A stretch of 64,000 nt of DNA. Source: Asterella californica (taxonomy: Eukaryota; Streptophyta; Marchantiopsida; Marchantiales; Aytoniaceae). The DNA lies in contig JAYKYS010000010.1 of NCBI GenBank assembly GCA_036924285.1, positions 20,683,001 to 20,747,000 of the forward strand, written 5' to 3'. Shown piece by piece: positions 34,170-45,048 of the stretch; position 1 is the stretch's first letter; each line of letters begins with the position of its first letter. The notes beneath the pieces are model-generated. The model made no database searches. It saw nothing but the letters and a program-made list of their open reading frames with translations, and was not told the origin of the DNA. Made by a program: the position numbers and the translations under genes.

Positions 34170-35135
34170 TGTAACACCTTTTGCTTTTTCTCCCAAACCA
34201 GATGGCAAACGGGCAGTGATTAACCCAAACGTGGCAGCTGCATGGTCAAAAAGCAGGCTCAAGAGACTAGATAAAAGAGTGTCGCGAGCCCTCAAGGAGG
34301 CATTCTCAGTTTTTCAGTTTTGGAGAGAGCACTCTTGGTGGAGACTGTATTTTCAGTGTAGTGTGTGTACATTGTCTTTGAGTTCAGAAGTCAAGAGCTA
34401 GAACTGATGCATATCAAGCTCCTTGGAGAGCAGATTTGAAGAGGGACCTTGGAGAGCAGATTTGAAGAGGGACCTTGAGAGCAGACTTGGGGTGTTGATT
34501 AGGGCGCTGACTTGGGGTCTGATATGTTGAGTAATAGAAATCGAGGCGTTCAGAGTGAAATTAGGTTCTCTGGTGAAGTCTTAGTTCTAGAGTTGCTGAG
34601 TAGTGAAGGATTGCCGGTCCAAGAGCGCTGCGTGACCTTGTCAGCAAGTAATGCCATGTAATGTATATGAGCCCGTGACTTTCTCCATTCTGATAAATAG
34701 GCTTGAGTTGTGTGCCAAAACTGAGTTGGGCGCATCTGGTGTCGTGTTGACTTTATTTCGGTGTAATTGCTTTGCCTTCCTACTTCCTAGCATCTACTAG
34801 GTCTCCTAGTCTTGGCGGTTGCTCCTTGTGGGTCCTGGCGTTCCGACTTGATCACCAGTAGCGGAAGCGCTGCCCAAATTTTGTGCAACCCAGGTCTAGA
34901 ATAGTTCCACATGTATTTAGTAACCTAAGATTGACCAGAGACCTACAAAAGACTAGTTGGTTATTCGAAACTCGTTCAACAGTTATCAAATCCTCGGTGC
35001 TCATTAGCTGATAGTTTAACGAACTGGATCTGGAGACACAAATAAAGTATACAGGTCTCTAGGGAGGTTCACGTTCGGCAGTTCATTGGTTAGAGATTAA
35101 AGAATCTGTCCCGAGATATGCGATAGAACGTTACA
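34170..35135 (+). repeat. Gypsy 3' LTR (966 bp)
   Basis: Same sequence as the 5' LTR but 26 bp longer. The difference is an exact tandem duplication: 34421-34446 is repeated at 34447-34472. Ends in GTTACA followed by the flanking GTAA. Confidence 0.96.
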
Positions 35136-36036
35136 GTAAGGTCATGAGTACATCAACTTTGCCAGAGAAGGAGGTATAGACTTGATCTCCATTGTCTTTC
35201 CTTATCCAGACCCCTGGAGATGTGTGCTTCCTAGATTAAGGTTTTACCGTTTGCCACGCCGACAACAGGTTCCCCTCTCTCTCCAACTGGAATCGTAGAG
35301 TTACTTCCCCACAAAGCGCGCGCCTTTTTTCCTCACCACGAATTTAGAAATAAAGAACATGACTACTCCAAGTAACCGTGTTACCTGGTGGATGGTAACC
35401 TGTCTTGAGTTTGATGAAGGAAGCGCCATTAGTAAAAGCCTGATCATAGGAAAACACTGAAACAAGGTACTAATCAAGTCTAATATGCATGCAACATGCA
35501 CTTCTGGCTGGGAAAATGAGGACGATCAATGTGTATAGAGGAGTTAAATCTAGTTGTGTACTCTCTCTCTTCGACTAGCTATTTTTTATACCTAAAGATT
35601 TTTTATCTTACCGTTATCAATAATCCTGTTTAACTCGTCCTAATAGATCACATATCTTATTATCTCAGGAATGTTACGTTTAGTGACCTGATGCATCTGT
35701 GACTGCACCGGTTTAGGTGCTGGAATGAGATCAGACCGTCTCTGAGAGATCTTCTAGCGGTATGCTATAAGATTCGGTAGACAGATCTACCGGATTTACT
35801 GAGGAGAAGGTTATCAAAGAGCGATCGAGAGGTTAAAATTTGACGACCATGTTGAGGAACTTGCTAAGTGATTAACACAAGTGTGTTTTCTTGAGAATGA
35901 TTGAACGTCTGCAAAGCTACGGGTGTCAACTTTACAATGAACTCATGAGTCCATCGCTCGAGCCTAAGCTAAGAAAAATTCAAGTAGGAACATCCCCGTT
36001 ACGATTTCCGTAGAAACTATAGCGACCGGGGGCAGC
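35136..36036. other. Intergenic between gypsy element and decayed gag
   Basis: No coding signal found; short CT-rich run near 35560. May include the leader or LTR of the decayed element that follows, but I cannot define its ends. Confidence 0.35.
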
Positions 36037-37245
36037 ATGGCGAACGGGACCAGCAGCTCCACCACACTAGCATTCAGTGCTTCAGTGACTAGTTCAACAC
36101 AGCACACCTAGTGGAACCTCGACTGCAAGATTGGAAACTGGATCTGTCACAATGAGGATGGATGGCTTCACCAGGATTGTCAACAGCCGTGACGGCAATA
36201 ATCTTCTCATCTACAATGAGTGCTAACAATCTCAGAACGTTCCAACCGACCATGACTACATTTAGTTTTCAAGAAAACTCATGCGAGACCAACCCGATGG
36301 GTATTGTACTTGGTACCAAGCTATGGCTCCAAGTGCATATGAGAATATGAGAATAAATCCAACTGTCAGATTTCACAACTAGTATCATTCATCTCCACCA
36401 GTGAGAAGTGAGAGCGCATAGTGTGTTACTTTGGCATCTCGACGGATTGATCAGATAAATGCTCCATCTACACACTGCACCAACAAGTATGACAACAACG
36501 GACATCTATCAAGGGCGTCAACAAGATCCTCATGAAGATCGTCCGGGCAGCATTACGAAGTTTTCGATCTTAACCGGAATCAAAAGCACAATCCGACAAA
36601 ATTATCACCTAAAGAGTGTTGAAACCGCCTTGGGCACTATCGGTATCTTTAATATTGACTGGTGGCTAAAGAGATTCTGGCTAACACTTCAATGTGAAGC
36701 TACCAAGTTTGTGGATGATCCGGTCAACGAAGGTATCACCGAGTAGACGGAAGCGAAAGCTCGATTCATGGAGCACTACGAAGTTATCCAAATAGATCTA
36801 ATGATCCACACTAATCTCTAACAAATCAGGCAGTGCCACGAGAAAAGCAATCACATATACTAACCAATTCAAGGGAATCCTCAAGCACCTGAAGCAACCT
36901 AGGAGAAATTAATCGATCATCATCGCGTACTACTTCCAAGGTCTCAATGAAGAATATCATCGAGATTTCATAAAACATGCAAGGACTTGTAAGTGCATTC
37001 TCTTCTAGTTGTTTCGATATGTACAGGAGTTACAACGTACGTCTGAGATGAATAAATCGTGAATGATCACCCATAAAGTACACATGAGAGAGCAAGGAAG
37101 ATTTGGATAATCTCGTTCTTCAATAATTGGCCGCAATAGCTATCAGCTACAACTGTCATCAACCAATGCACAAACTCATTTTATCGAAGAAAGTGTTTGC
37201 GGTAGTTGTGCTCAAGAGGATCATACGACGAGGACTTGTCCCGAC
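36037..37245 (+). pseudogene. Decayed retrotransposon gag with CCHC knuckle
   Basis: An ATG at 36037 opens MANGTSSSTTLAFSASVTSS before a stop. From about 36635 on, in shifting frames, sequence typical of a retrotransposon gag capsid domain appears: FNIDWWLKRFW, EATKFVDDP, EAKARFMEHYEV, HLKQP and QGLNEEYHRDFIK (36934-36972). A zinc knuckle of exact CX2CX4HX4C spacing (CGSCAQEDHTTRTC) lies at 37198-37239. Several stops and frame changes separate these blocks, so the gene is dead. Spacing and motif style suggest a Ty3-type gag unrelated in sequence to the intact element next to it. No protease or RT was found downstream. Confidence 0.65.
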
Positions 37246-40200
37246 TACTGTTAGGTTTGTGCATCTGACTCCTACGGATATGTTCATTATCAACTTACAA
37301 AGAGCAATGTGGTATTGGTAAAAACAGTTCGGTATGATGGACAATGGATGGAACGCACCGAGCACATTTTCTACAAAAGAATCTCTCTACTGGAAAGACC
37401 AGTCCAACCTATACAAAGAATTGCTGGAATCATAGACACTATCAAGGATGTCTAGTATATGTACACACGATCAATAACTGACAAATGCAGAGACATGAAA
37501 AAAAAGGTGACCCAACTCCCTTACCACCTCCCTCATCATTTCTGACCTTACCAGATAAACCAAGGCCTCAGAACAAATCTTATGGAAGAGGTCAGAAGAA
37601 GAGCCCCCGATATGGAGATTTTAAGACGATACGGATTATCCTTCAACATACCAAATATATAATTATGAATTCTATAGCTAAATAAATTTACGAAGTCAAC
37701 TTGAGAACTGAACTCAAACCTTTGGAATCACCAAGCTAGAACGACAGACATTCATAGGGAATCAAGCAAATCTAAAAATTAGCACATAAAGGCATTAATT
37801 ATTTGAATAGATCACTATCAATTGTTACGTTTAAATTCTTATTTGGGATTCTAGCATTTTCTAGGATATATTTTAAAGTCTCTACTTGCTTGCGGTTATT
37901 ACGGTTGCAAGTACCGTTTATTGACGTTAATGTCAAATTCCTAGAATTTTATGAACTGCGAATGTATGAACTAATTGCACACACACCTCTGCTTAAATTT
38001 CTCTTAGTTTCTGTGCACTATGGAGGTTCGGTAATGTGTACGCCTGCGCATCTGGTTTTCTTTTGAATCAAACTTCTTCGGAAGTAAAACGAGAGTAAAA
38101 CATTCTTAAACTTTTACAACTTTAGAGGACGGTAGAGAGGTATCTTCTGATCCGGATGTTATGCTGCAAGGAGTTTTGCAGAATGTGTAACATGGACATA
38201 AGAAGACTGCAGACTGAAAAGCTAATTTTTATGATGATGGGAACTATAAAATACCCGTCATTATAATACAATAAGAAGCAGGTGCGCAAGGGGCCTAAGC
38301 TTGCTCTTAGTGCAAATTTTGAAAGAATGTAGAAGTCTCGAACAAATACTGCAAATACAGTTATTAGGGCTTGTCAATACTATAGAGGTTATCGATGTGT
38401 CATCGAAAGACTTTTTATGGGAAGTTGCTCCAGCTCGTCTGCCACGGGAATACGTATTAATCATGGCAGAGTCTGCCCGTATGCCTTTTTCTCTATGTTG
38501 CAATTTTTAATTTCCAAGCGGAGTTCTCTGCGCTCTCTGCAAGCCTAAACAGTGTCTGAGGTGCTTCACTTACTGCTTCTTACCCTACTCCAGTTTTTAG
38601 TTTTACATATTAGTTTTGACACATTCTAATATGTATGCAACATCAACTGGGGGGACTTTTGTTCGCTTTCTGTTATTGAAAAAGATATAAGCATAGTAGA
38701 TATTCCATACTAAGTTGTTAAGAAAAAACTTTATCTCTAATTGTTAAAGGATAATTACACCTAGAGTTATGAAACGATCAAAATATAACCCATAAAGGTG
38801 AAATCTATGATAAACATTTGACCTTAGTGACGCTTAATTTCTACGTGTGGTTTCAACGGCTCTGTGTCCGCGTGGACTCTTAAACCCCAGTTTCACTATA
38901 AGAACGCTGGATCAAACTTCTAAGAACAAATTAAGATGGTCTTATTGATGAAAAATCACAAACGATCTTACATATAATATTAATACAAAGAACTAAAGTT
39001 TGATACTATAGAGACTCTTTCTTAAATCAAGAGAATACAAAGATGAAGCTGAGAATTAATATACTGTAGTTGCAAACAGTACCATGGCATTACTATCATC
39101 TAAGTGACATTCATGTGATTTTCTGAAATCGATAGAATAAGTACGGTTTGTCATTAAAACTTAAGATATATCTAACTCTCGTGATGTAAATAATTTATTA
39201 CTATACTTAATATATATTAGTCAAGTTTGGCTTGATAATACAAGGAGTATTGACTTCTGAAAATATATATGGGAGACTGCTCAGAACACATCACACTTTC
39301 CTTGACATTTTATTTATTAGTGCGTGTCAAAGTTAAGATGGAAGATTTTCTAACATCCACAAGCAAAACATATGTAGTTTTATCGTATTTTTTTCAAGGG
39401 TAGCTTTGTACAGAGCCGTGAATCATCTATCATTATATTTATCAATTAATATAATATTCGAATTTTTAATAATACTATATTTTAAATTTTAAATTTTATT
39501 TAAATCTTACATTACTTTCTTGCAATAAATTACGACTAAATTTTAAACACAAATGATTAGAGACTTCGACATACATTCCCTGCGGCACTTCCGGAAGCGT
39601 CCACGGCCAAGAATACATAGCCGTAATACTCTCCCGCAAACGTCTAATAGGGTTGTCAAAGTTAGTAACCTTTCATAAAGATTCTACACCTGCGGGAAGG
39701 AGTTACGACTTCGACCAAACCTTAGGAGGTGTTTCATGTGGGCACCTCCGGAGGTACCCGCAGGAAAACGTCAGCGAGTATTTTCTTAACGATCATTCAT
39801 TTGTTTTGACTGTTTATTTTTACAATGAAATATTTACTATGTTGAATAATTATTTTGAGTTTCAGAATGAACAAAATTAATTGTTGTGATATCTGAGTCA
39901 CAAGTGCGACCCAGACTCAATCGCGTTTTCATACAAAGCTAACTCATGTAAAATTACAGCTCTTTCTCTGTTCACCGTTGAAGAATCTTTATCTCTCAAC
40001 TTTGACAACCCTAATATTGTAAACAAATTACAGCTTTGACACTCCCTATTACCTAACTCTTCTCAACGGCAGCTTTGGCAAACCCTCCGATCGACCACCC
40101 TCTGACATGGCGGCAGTCAGGATCAATGCCTCTGAATAGGCAAACGCAAGTCTCTGTTACTTTCTCCAAAGGGATAGGGTCTCGCAGCTCTAGGAATTCG

Positions 40201-40576
40201 CCTAGAACGGAGATTTCTCGTTTTTCCAAAGCAGCCCGATTAAACCACGTTCGTGCACGCTTTTCGCTCGGGTTGGGCTTCAAGTCTTAGACTCATGTTT
40301 GCTTTGGGGTGCGGCCAGGTGTCTCCACGTTTTGCTCTTGGCCTGGAGATTGTGTTTGGCATTTTCTTTCCGTCTGCCTCCCTGCGTGGTGAGCTGACGA
40401 GGATGGCGTGTGACCCGGGTTCGGTGGGGCCCACTTCTCTACTTAGGGTTATTGAAATAAAATGTTTCTCTCGTCGCAAAAAAAAAGAGAAACTCTTCTC
40501 AACGGAACAAATAGATAATAAATTAGACCCTTGCATGTTTGCCTCCAAAATAAATGAATATGAGGTGAATAAATAT
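37246..40576. other. AT-rich intergenic
   Basis: No recognisable gene. Short frames at 37803-38066 (+) and 38261-38503 (-) carry no known motif. Bases 40050-40600 are more GC-rich and open on both strands, but neither translation looks like a conserved protein. Confidence 0.4.
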
Positions 40577-40640
40577 GCAACGAAGTACACAATCACTTCT
40601 CACTGATTGTGCAACGAAAAGTGATTGTGTACTTCGTTGC
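40577..40640. repeat. Perfect hairpin, 22 bp arms
   Basis: Bases 40577-40598 and 40619-40640 are exact reverse complements with a 20-base loop. The loop itself contains a second, partial copy of the arm motif (GATTGTGCAACGAA). This is the longest perfect short inverted repeat I found in the window and the first of four hairpins in a row. Confidence 0.9.
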
Positions 40641-41155
40641 ATTATCATCTCTTCCAAGTTCGGAAGAGGTGATATATGCAAACTGTATTAATTTATTCAC
40701 TAACCTTTCCTCTTGGAAGGGTTAGTGAATAAATTAATAATACACAAAAGATAATACTTTTGTTCACTTGGAGCCAGCAACTTTATACGAGGAATGAGAT
40801 ATCTTCCCAGTCTCTACTTATGGATTTTCATGTACAAAAAGTGACCATGTGTACAGTAAAGAAATCTAGTTTATTTATAGATTCTAAATTTAGCAATTTA
40901 ACTTTTATTGTTTAAAGAAGATATTAAGTTTAACTGAAGTACGTATGTTACCAGTTGAATACCAGCCTGCATAATCACCTTTGAAACAGTTCGGAGGTTC
41001 CTAGCACCTCTCCATTTTACATGGCTTTTAAACTTGTCACCTCTAGCCAGCTCCAAGTCAGTTATTTTTGCTTATTTTCAGTAACTATCTTAACTTTTGT
41101 CCTTTTCCTTCTGTTTGGCAAAAGGGGAGTTTGCATGCATATTTGGCGTCTCTTC
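40640..41155. repeat. Dispersed repeat family, copy A
   Basis: Copy A spans from the TCATCTCTTCC...GGAAGAGGTGATA hairpin to a GCATGCATATT motif near 41140. The same two landmarks, about 240-470 bp apart and in the same order, recur in copies B (41850-42190) and C (43180-43470). Copies are strongly diverged and no terminal repeats or protein were identified. Confidence 0.45.
40643..40763. repeat. Cluster of three further hairpins
   Basis: Hairpin 1: arms 40643-40655 / 40662-40674 (13 bp, one mismatch). Hairpin 2: arms 40686-40705 / 40720-40739 (20 bp, exact, 14-base loop). Hairpin 3: arms 40744-40750 / 40757-40763 (7 bp, exact). With the preceding 22-bp hairpin they fill 187 bp almost completely. 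The 14-base loop of hairpin 2 is TTTCCTCTTGGAAG, which also occurs at 8001-8014. Confidence 0.85.
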
Positions 41156-41175
41156 CAATACACATTTCTCCGCCC

Positions 41176-41218
41176 ATTCTTTCCCCGACCAAAAGTGTTC
41201 TTTGGTCGCGGAAAGAAT
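41176..41218. repeat. Hairpin, 18 bp arms with one mismatch
   Basis: Arms 41176-41193 and 41201-41218 pair at 17 of 18 positions around a 7-base loop. Confidence 0.85.
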
Positions 41219-41849
41219 ATACCTGAATATAAGTTCTTAGGATAAAATTCTCAAATCTTTATTAGTATTTCTTAGTCGAATCGTAAGGATACTATTCAGA
41301 AGTAAGATTACAGTAAAATGATTACTGAGTTCTTTTATGTTCTTTTCTCGGGACCTACACCAAAACTATATTCATGTAGGAAAATGTACTACAACATGTA
41401 ACAAATTGGTCGCATTCCTAAACTCTAAAAACCTTCCCTAAACTCTAAACCCAACCTGCAAAGTTTTGAATGCTGAACATTATTTACAGTTACTCAGATA
41501 CCTTGTTGATAATCCATTGAAGGTCAAGATACCTTGTTGACAATCTTTGGAAGTTCAAAGATCTACCGTATCTTTTAGTCATTTTCAATTTATTTTCAGT
41601 TTAAGTAAAAATTAAACAATTGGAACTTTTATAATATTTACATTTTGGGAGAAACGAAGTCCTAGGATTTCATTTAACGTGTTATATACTAGTAGGGATT
41701 TTTGCAAAGCTCTATTTTAGGGATTGGAAGAGATCTTATCGTTAGAGGTTGGTAAATATTATACTGCATACGATAACATTGAATCAAATCTCAAGTTCAA
41801 AGGTCGAATCAAAACTTATCATAGCCATGGAACAAAATCGCACCTCCAT

Positions 41850-42190
41850 ATTCACCTCCTCCATCTTTCGATGGAGGAGATAAATATACAGGAGTTTAGT
41901 TTAATACTTAACTCTTCCGACAAGAATAGTTAAGTATTAAATTAACCTAGGTGTATATTAATGTATTAATGAGTATAGATTCCCGTACTTGTACTTTCTG
42001 AAGTGCGGCACTCAAGTCAAAACTTATGAATTATCTCTTACTCTCCTCGTGTTTCCAGGCATGGATTAACAAATAATTTTTATAAAATATTTTAATATTT
42101 ATTTATTTATTTTATTTAATATATATATATTCCAGATAATAATAAACGAGCAAAAGTTTCCCGGAGTTAATCCAGTATGCATATTCGCAT
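41850..42190. repeat. Dispersed repeat family, copy B, with two hairpins
   Basis: Begins with the hairpin CTCCTCCAT / ATGGAGGAG (41856-41864 / 41871-41879) and a second exact hairpin with 14-bp arms (41900-41913 / 41928-41941). About 290 bp later comes AAGTTTCCCGGAGTTAATCC and then TATGCATATT, matching motifs at 43428 and 48505. This fits copies A and C. Confidence 0.5.
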
Positions 42191-43002
42191 AACCATAGAG
42201 CAGTATGAGAGGTGAAAAGATCAATTGGAGGTCCAAAATATGGTTATGTTGGTAAGGTAATATTTTTTTAACTAGAGTTAAAACGGAATTATATTTTCTA
42301 AAAAGCAATAGACCAACAAATTACATGAATTGGTTTGCAAGTGAAGTCTACGTTCATACTTTCTCGACATTGAGATTTCGGATATTTAACATCATGAAAA
42401 AGATATTAATTTTTTATGAAGTTTATGTCTTTTTCTCTTTGAGGCTTTGCAACCGTTTGCTACTACTCGTTATCAGACTGAGCCTTCTTGCCAAGAGGAT
42501 TCGACCCCACGCTGCTCCGTCTATGAGCGGATGGGGCTGTTTGGCTCTTTCCTTCAAAGGAAAAAGAAAGAAAAATGTATAACTTGAATTCTCTCTATTT
42601 TCTTCACTTGAATTCTCTTTTGGAATCTACATATCTAACATCCAATTATGCACTTAATATCCTACACCATGTAACCATATTTTTTAAAGATGTCATTTCT
42701 ATGCTTGCATTATGTATGCTCATGCTTTTATGTTAGGTCCAGCTTTACTGAAACATGCATATTCACCGATGAAGAAGGCAATATTGCATTATTTTTAACT
42801 TATGACTAAATTCCTTTCTTAGAAATGTTTAGTTAATAAACTAAAACATAACTAAACTAAAATTTAGTATTAATCCTATACGGATATGTTTATGGTAAAA
42901 TCGAGCCGGCTACATGCACTCGATTTACAGCTTCCTTTTTATTTCTTGCCAATGTACAACGAAGCTGAAATAAGAAATTCGTAAGGAAGACTAGATAACT
43001 AG

Positions 43003-43470
43003 TTAAATGAAATTATAAGTACCAAATTCGACTTCTTTTGTGTACAATCCACTCACTTCTCTAAAATCAAGTCGGCAACCGTTTGGGAGAATTTTCTCGA
43101 TATTCGAGTGCTTGTCCTCTTCTACACCTTCATTCCAGACTGCCGCTGGGATATATTTAGATAGAGTTTGGCACCCATGCATATTATCACCCTCTTCATC
43201 TTCTGATGGAGTTGGGAGATGAATTAATTTGTTGACTAAATTATTCTTTTTGTCAACAGGGTACCTCATTTGTACTCTTTGCGTCTCGTGAGTATACCAT
43301 TTTTATGTACTATGTCTGGATCTTCCCGCATCTCCAGGTCCGGTTATCATTCAATTTACATTTTTTATTAGTTTAGTATAAAATATTTATTTTGAATCTA
43401 TATTCCTTATGAGAACAGCAAGCGAACAAAGATTCCCCGAAGTTGACGTGCATGCATATTATATATATTT
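43003..43470. repeat. Dispersed repeat family, copy C, with an 88-codon minus-strand frame
   Basis: Contains the diverged TCACCCTCTTCATC ... GATGGAG landmark (about 43187-43215) and the ATTCCCCGAAGTTGACGTGC motif (about 43431). On the minus strand an ATG-led frame of 88 codons (43269 down to 43003) begins MRYPVDKKNN and contains an acidic patch PSEDEEGD. This frame overlaps the repeat and could be a remnant of a protein once carried by the family. I do not recognise it. Confidence 0.4.
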
Positions 43471-44262
43471 AGGTTATATGTAAAGCTTGTAATTAGAGTT
43501 CCGATATTTAGATTAGCTCTTTTTTGGAAGTAATATGACCCGAGATGTGTCTCTGGCCAAAACTAAAATAATTCGAATTGCATTTCTCTGTGTAACACGT
43601 GCGTCGAAAAAAAACAGAAATTTGTTTTATCATACTTCTTGTAAGTTTATTCCACTTATCATATTCTTTTTAACAATATATTGTTTGAAATATTTGATTG
43701 ACTTTTGACAGTGAAACCAGTCACTTTCTCATAATAGTGATAATTCAGACTTCAGATATCAACTTTTCGAACATATCTCTTACTTGTGTTTTGTTGTTGA
43801 AATGATTTAAATAATAGAGATATTTATTCACCTGTGGAAACAGTGAAACGATAAACGAAATGGTAAAATGGTTGTTTTTTTTTTCTTTAACCAGTCAGGG
43901 GTGTGATCAAGCAAATTTGTGTCAAAGAAAAGATCGGTCAGACATCAAACATACGAAACAGATAGAGAGAAATGGAGCAAAATACGACCAGGCCATGGAC
44001 CCAGAAAGCGCAAGGCGAGAGACCCAACCGCTTTGACTACAGTCCGTTGGAAGTAGTCGTGGTTGGTAATCAACGCGGTACGACATGCCAGAAGGTTCTG
44101 ACACACGGGAAGAGAAGGACTGGGAAGGCATGTGGGAGCTACGTGGTAGGCTGCACCAGTCCTGGAAAAGAAGGCTGGGAAGATCAACGTTGACAGTGTG
44201 AACTCTGTCCGCTGCGGTCTCGCGACCTTTACGGTCGATATACTGCGCGCCGGTAGACCTGT
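43471..44262. other. Intergenic, AT-rich then GC-rich
   Basis: AT-rich to about 43900, then GC-rich with frames open on both strands (43922-44323 minus is 134 codons). None has conserved motifs. May be the 3' flank of the unidentified minus-strand locus. Confidence 0.35.
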
Positions 44263-44541
44263 TCACACTGACTGCTTGGCAGCGTCCGGGAAGGTCTTCA
44301 GAAACAACCTCATTTCTCGGCACGCACTGGCATCAGCCGTCAGTTTTAGAGCTGCCGTTAAGTGCTTCACCTTCCGGATATTACGGCTAATATACGAAGA
44401 TATGTTTTTGATAATTTCCGATGCGTTTTCCTGTACCTCAAGTAACTGCCCAATTCGACGGGAGGTCATTACTGTATTTCCCGGTACCCCCCGAACTTTG
44501 CTGGGAATCCTTGCCTCACAAGGTCCTTCTAATTACAGTAG
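44263..44541 (-). CDS. Unidentified minus-strand coding candidate
   Basis: From about 44541 down to 44263 the minus strand is open, with a helical, charged sequence (RIGQLLEVQENASEIIKNIS ... VKHLTAALKLTADASA). It begins after a TAATTAG that could be a splice acceptor and ends in TGA shortly before a CAG|GTCTAC. The composition looks protein-like, but I recognise no family, and the plus strand is open over the same bases. It may be an exon, or chance. Confidence 0.22.
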
Positions 44542-44652
44542 TGCCGTAAAGCTCTGTTAGGATTTTCAGGTTTCCTTCATATGTACATATGTACTTTTAC
44601 GGCGCTTTCTTTTGAGAAACAGTCCAACCGGTGGTTTTCAAACATGCTGGTC

Positions 44653-45048
44653 CTAAACGACTTTCATGTCTGGGAAGGCTCCGTTGATAGTCGCTTCGTC
44701 AGAAAGCCGAACCGAACTCTCCTGAGCCCGTGCCTCGTGGGGAGAAGTCCTTATTGCCAGGAAGCGACCCTCAGCATAGTATGACAACCTGAAGTTCGGG
44801 TTACCGTGGGGGAAGACGACTGAGCTGGTATCACTGTTAAGTTTCCACGTGTTGTCGAAGCCAAACTGCCAGTTTAAGTCTGGCCCGCTGTACAGCTGGC
44901 TTAAAGATCCCTCAGCGGCAGAAGAAGAACCCTCAGAATTCAAATTTTTGTGTAACTTATCAATAGAGACGAGGGAATCTTGCACATCATTGGTCTGAGA
45001 TCCCGACGTCTGGTGAATATCGTCAGTACATGTCAAGGGTGCCGAAAT
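44653..45048 (-). CDS. Candidate terminal exon of an unidentified gene
   Basis: Reading the minus strand from a possible acceptor (GGTTAG, just before 45048), 131 codons stay open to a TAG at 44653. The translation is varied and protein-like, with a Ser-rich part then LSQLYSGPDLNWQFGFDNTW, HGNPNFRLSYYAEGRF and a C-terminus ending FPDMKVV. There is no ATG near its start, so upstream exons would be required; the open minus-strand frame at 45049-45501 (ATG at 45501, MYCQNLLCLRHSN) is one possible source. The locus would be divergent from the arabinogalactan peptide gene, with a shared promoter region of about 0.3 kb. Identity unknown. Confidence 0.3.
   Translation of the reverse strand: MSAPLTCTDDIHQTSGSQTNDVQDSLVSIDKLHKNLNSEGSSSAAEGSLSQLYSGPDLNWQFGFDNTWKLNSDTSSVVFPHGNPNFRLSYYAEGRFLAIRTSPHEARAQESSVRLSDEATINGAFPDMKVV

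Larger units (their letters stand above)
27995..35135 (+). mobile_element. Complete Ty3/gypsy chromovirus LTR retrotransposon
   Basis: A 7.1-kb element with LTRs at 27995-28934 and 34170-35135. Both start TGTAAC and end GTTACA. The bases GTAA flank both outer ends (27991-27994 and 35136-35139), a likely short target-site duplication. A near-perfect tRNA-Met primer-binding site follows the 5' LTR. Coding order is gag, CCHC knuckle, protease, RT, RNase H, integrase, chromodomain, which is the Ty3/gypsy (integrase last) arrangement of chromoviruses. By eye the LTRs are identical apart from one 26-bp tandem duplication in the 3' copy, so the insertion is very recent. The frames are intact except for one in-frame TGA between protease and RT. 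Confidence 0.97.

Noticed and set aside
42488..42520. GGATTCGACCCCAC, reminiscent of a tRNA T-loop
   Set aside because: No acceptor, D or anticodon stems can be folded around it.
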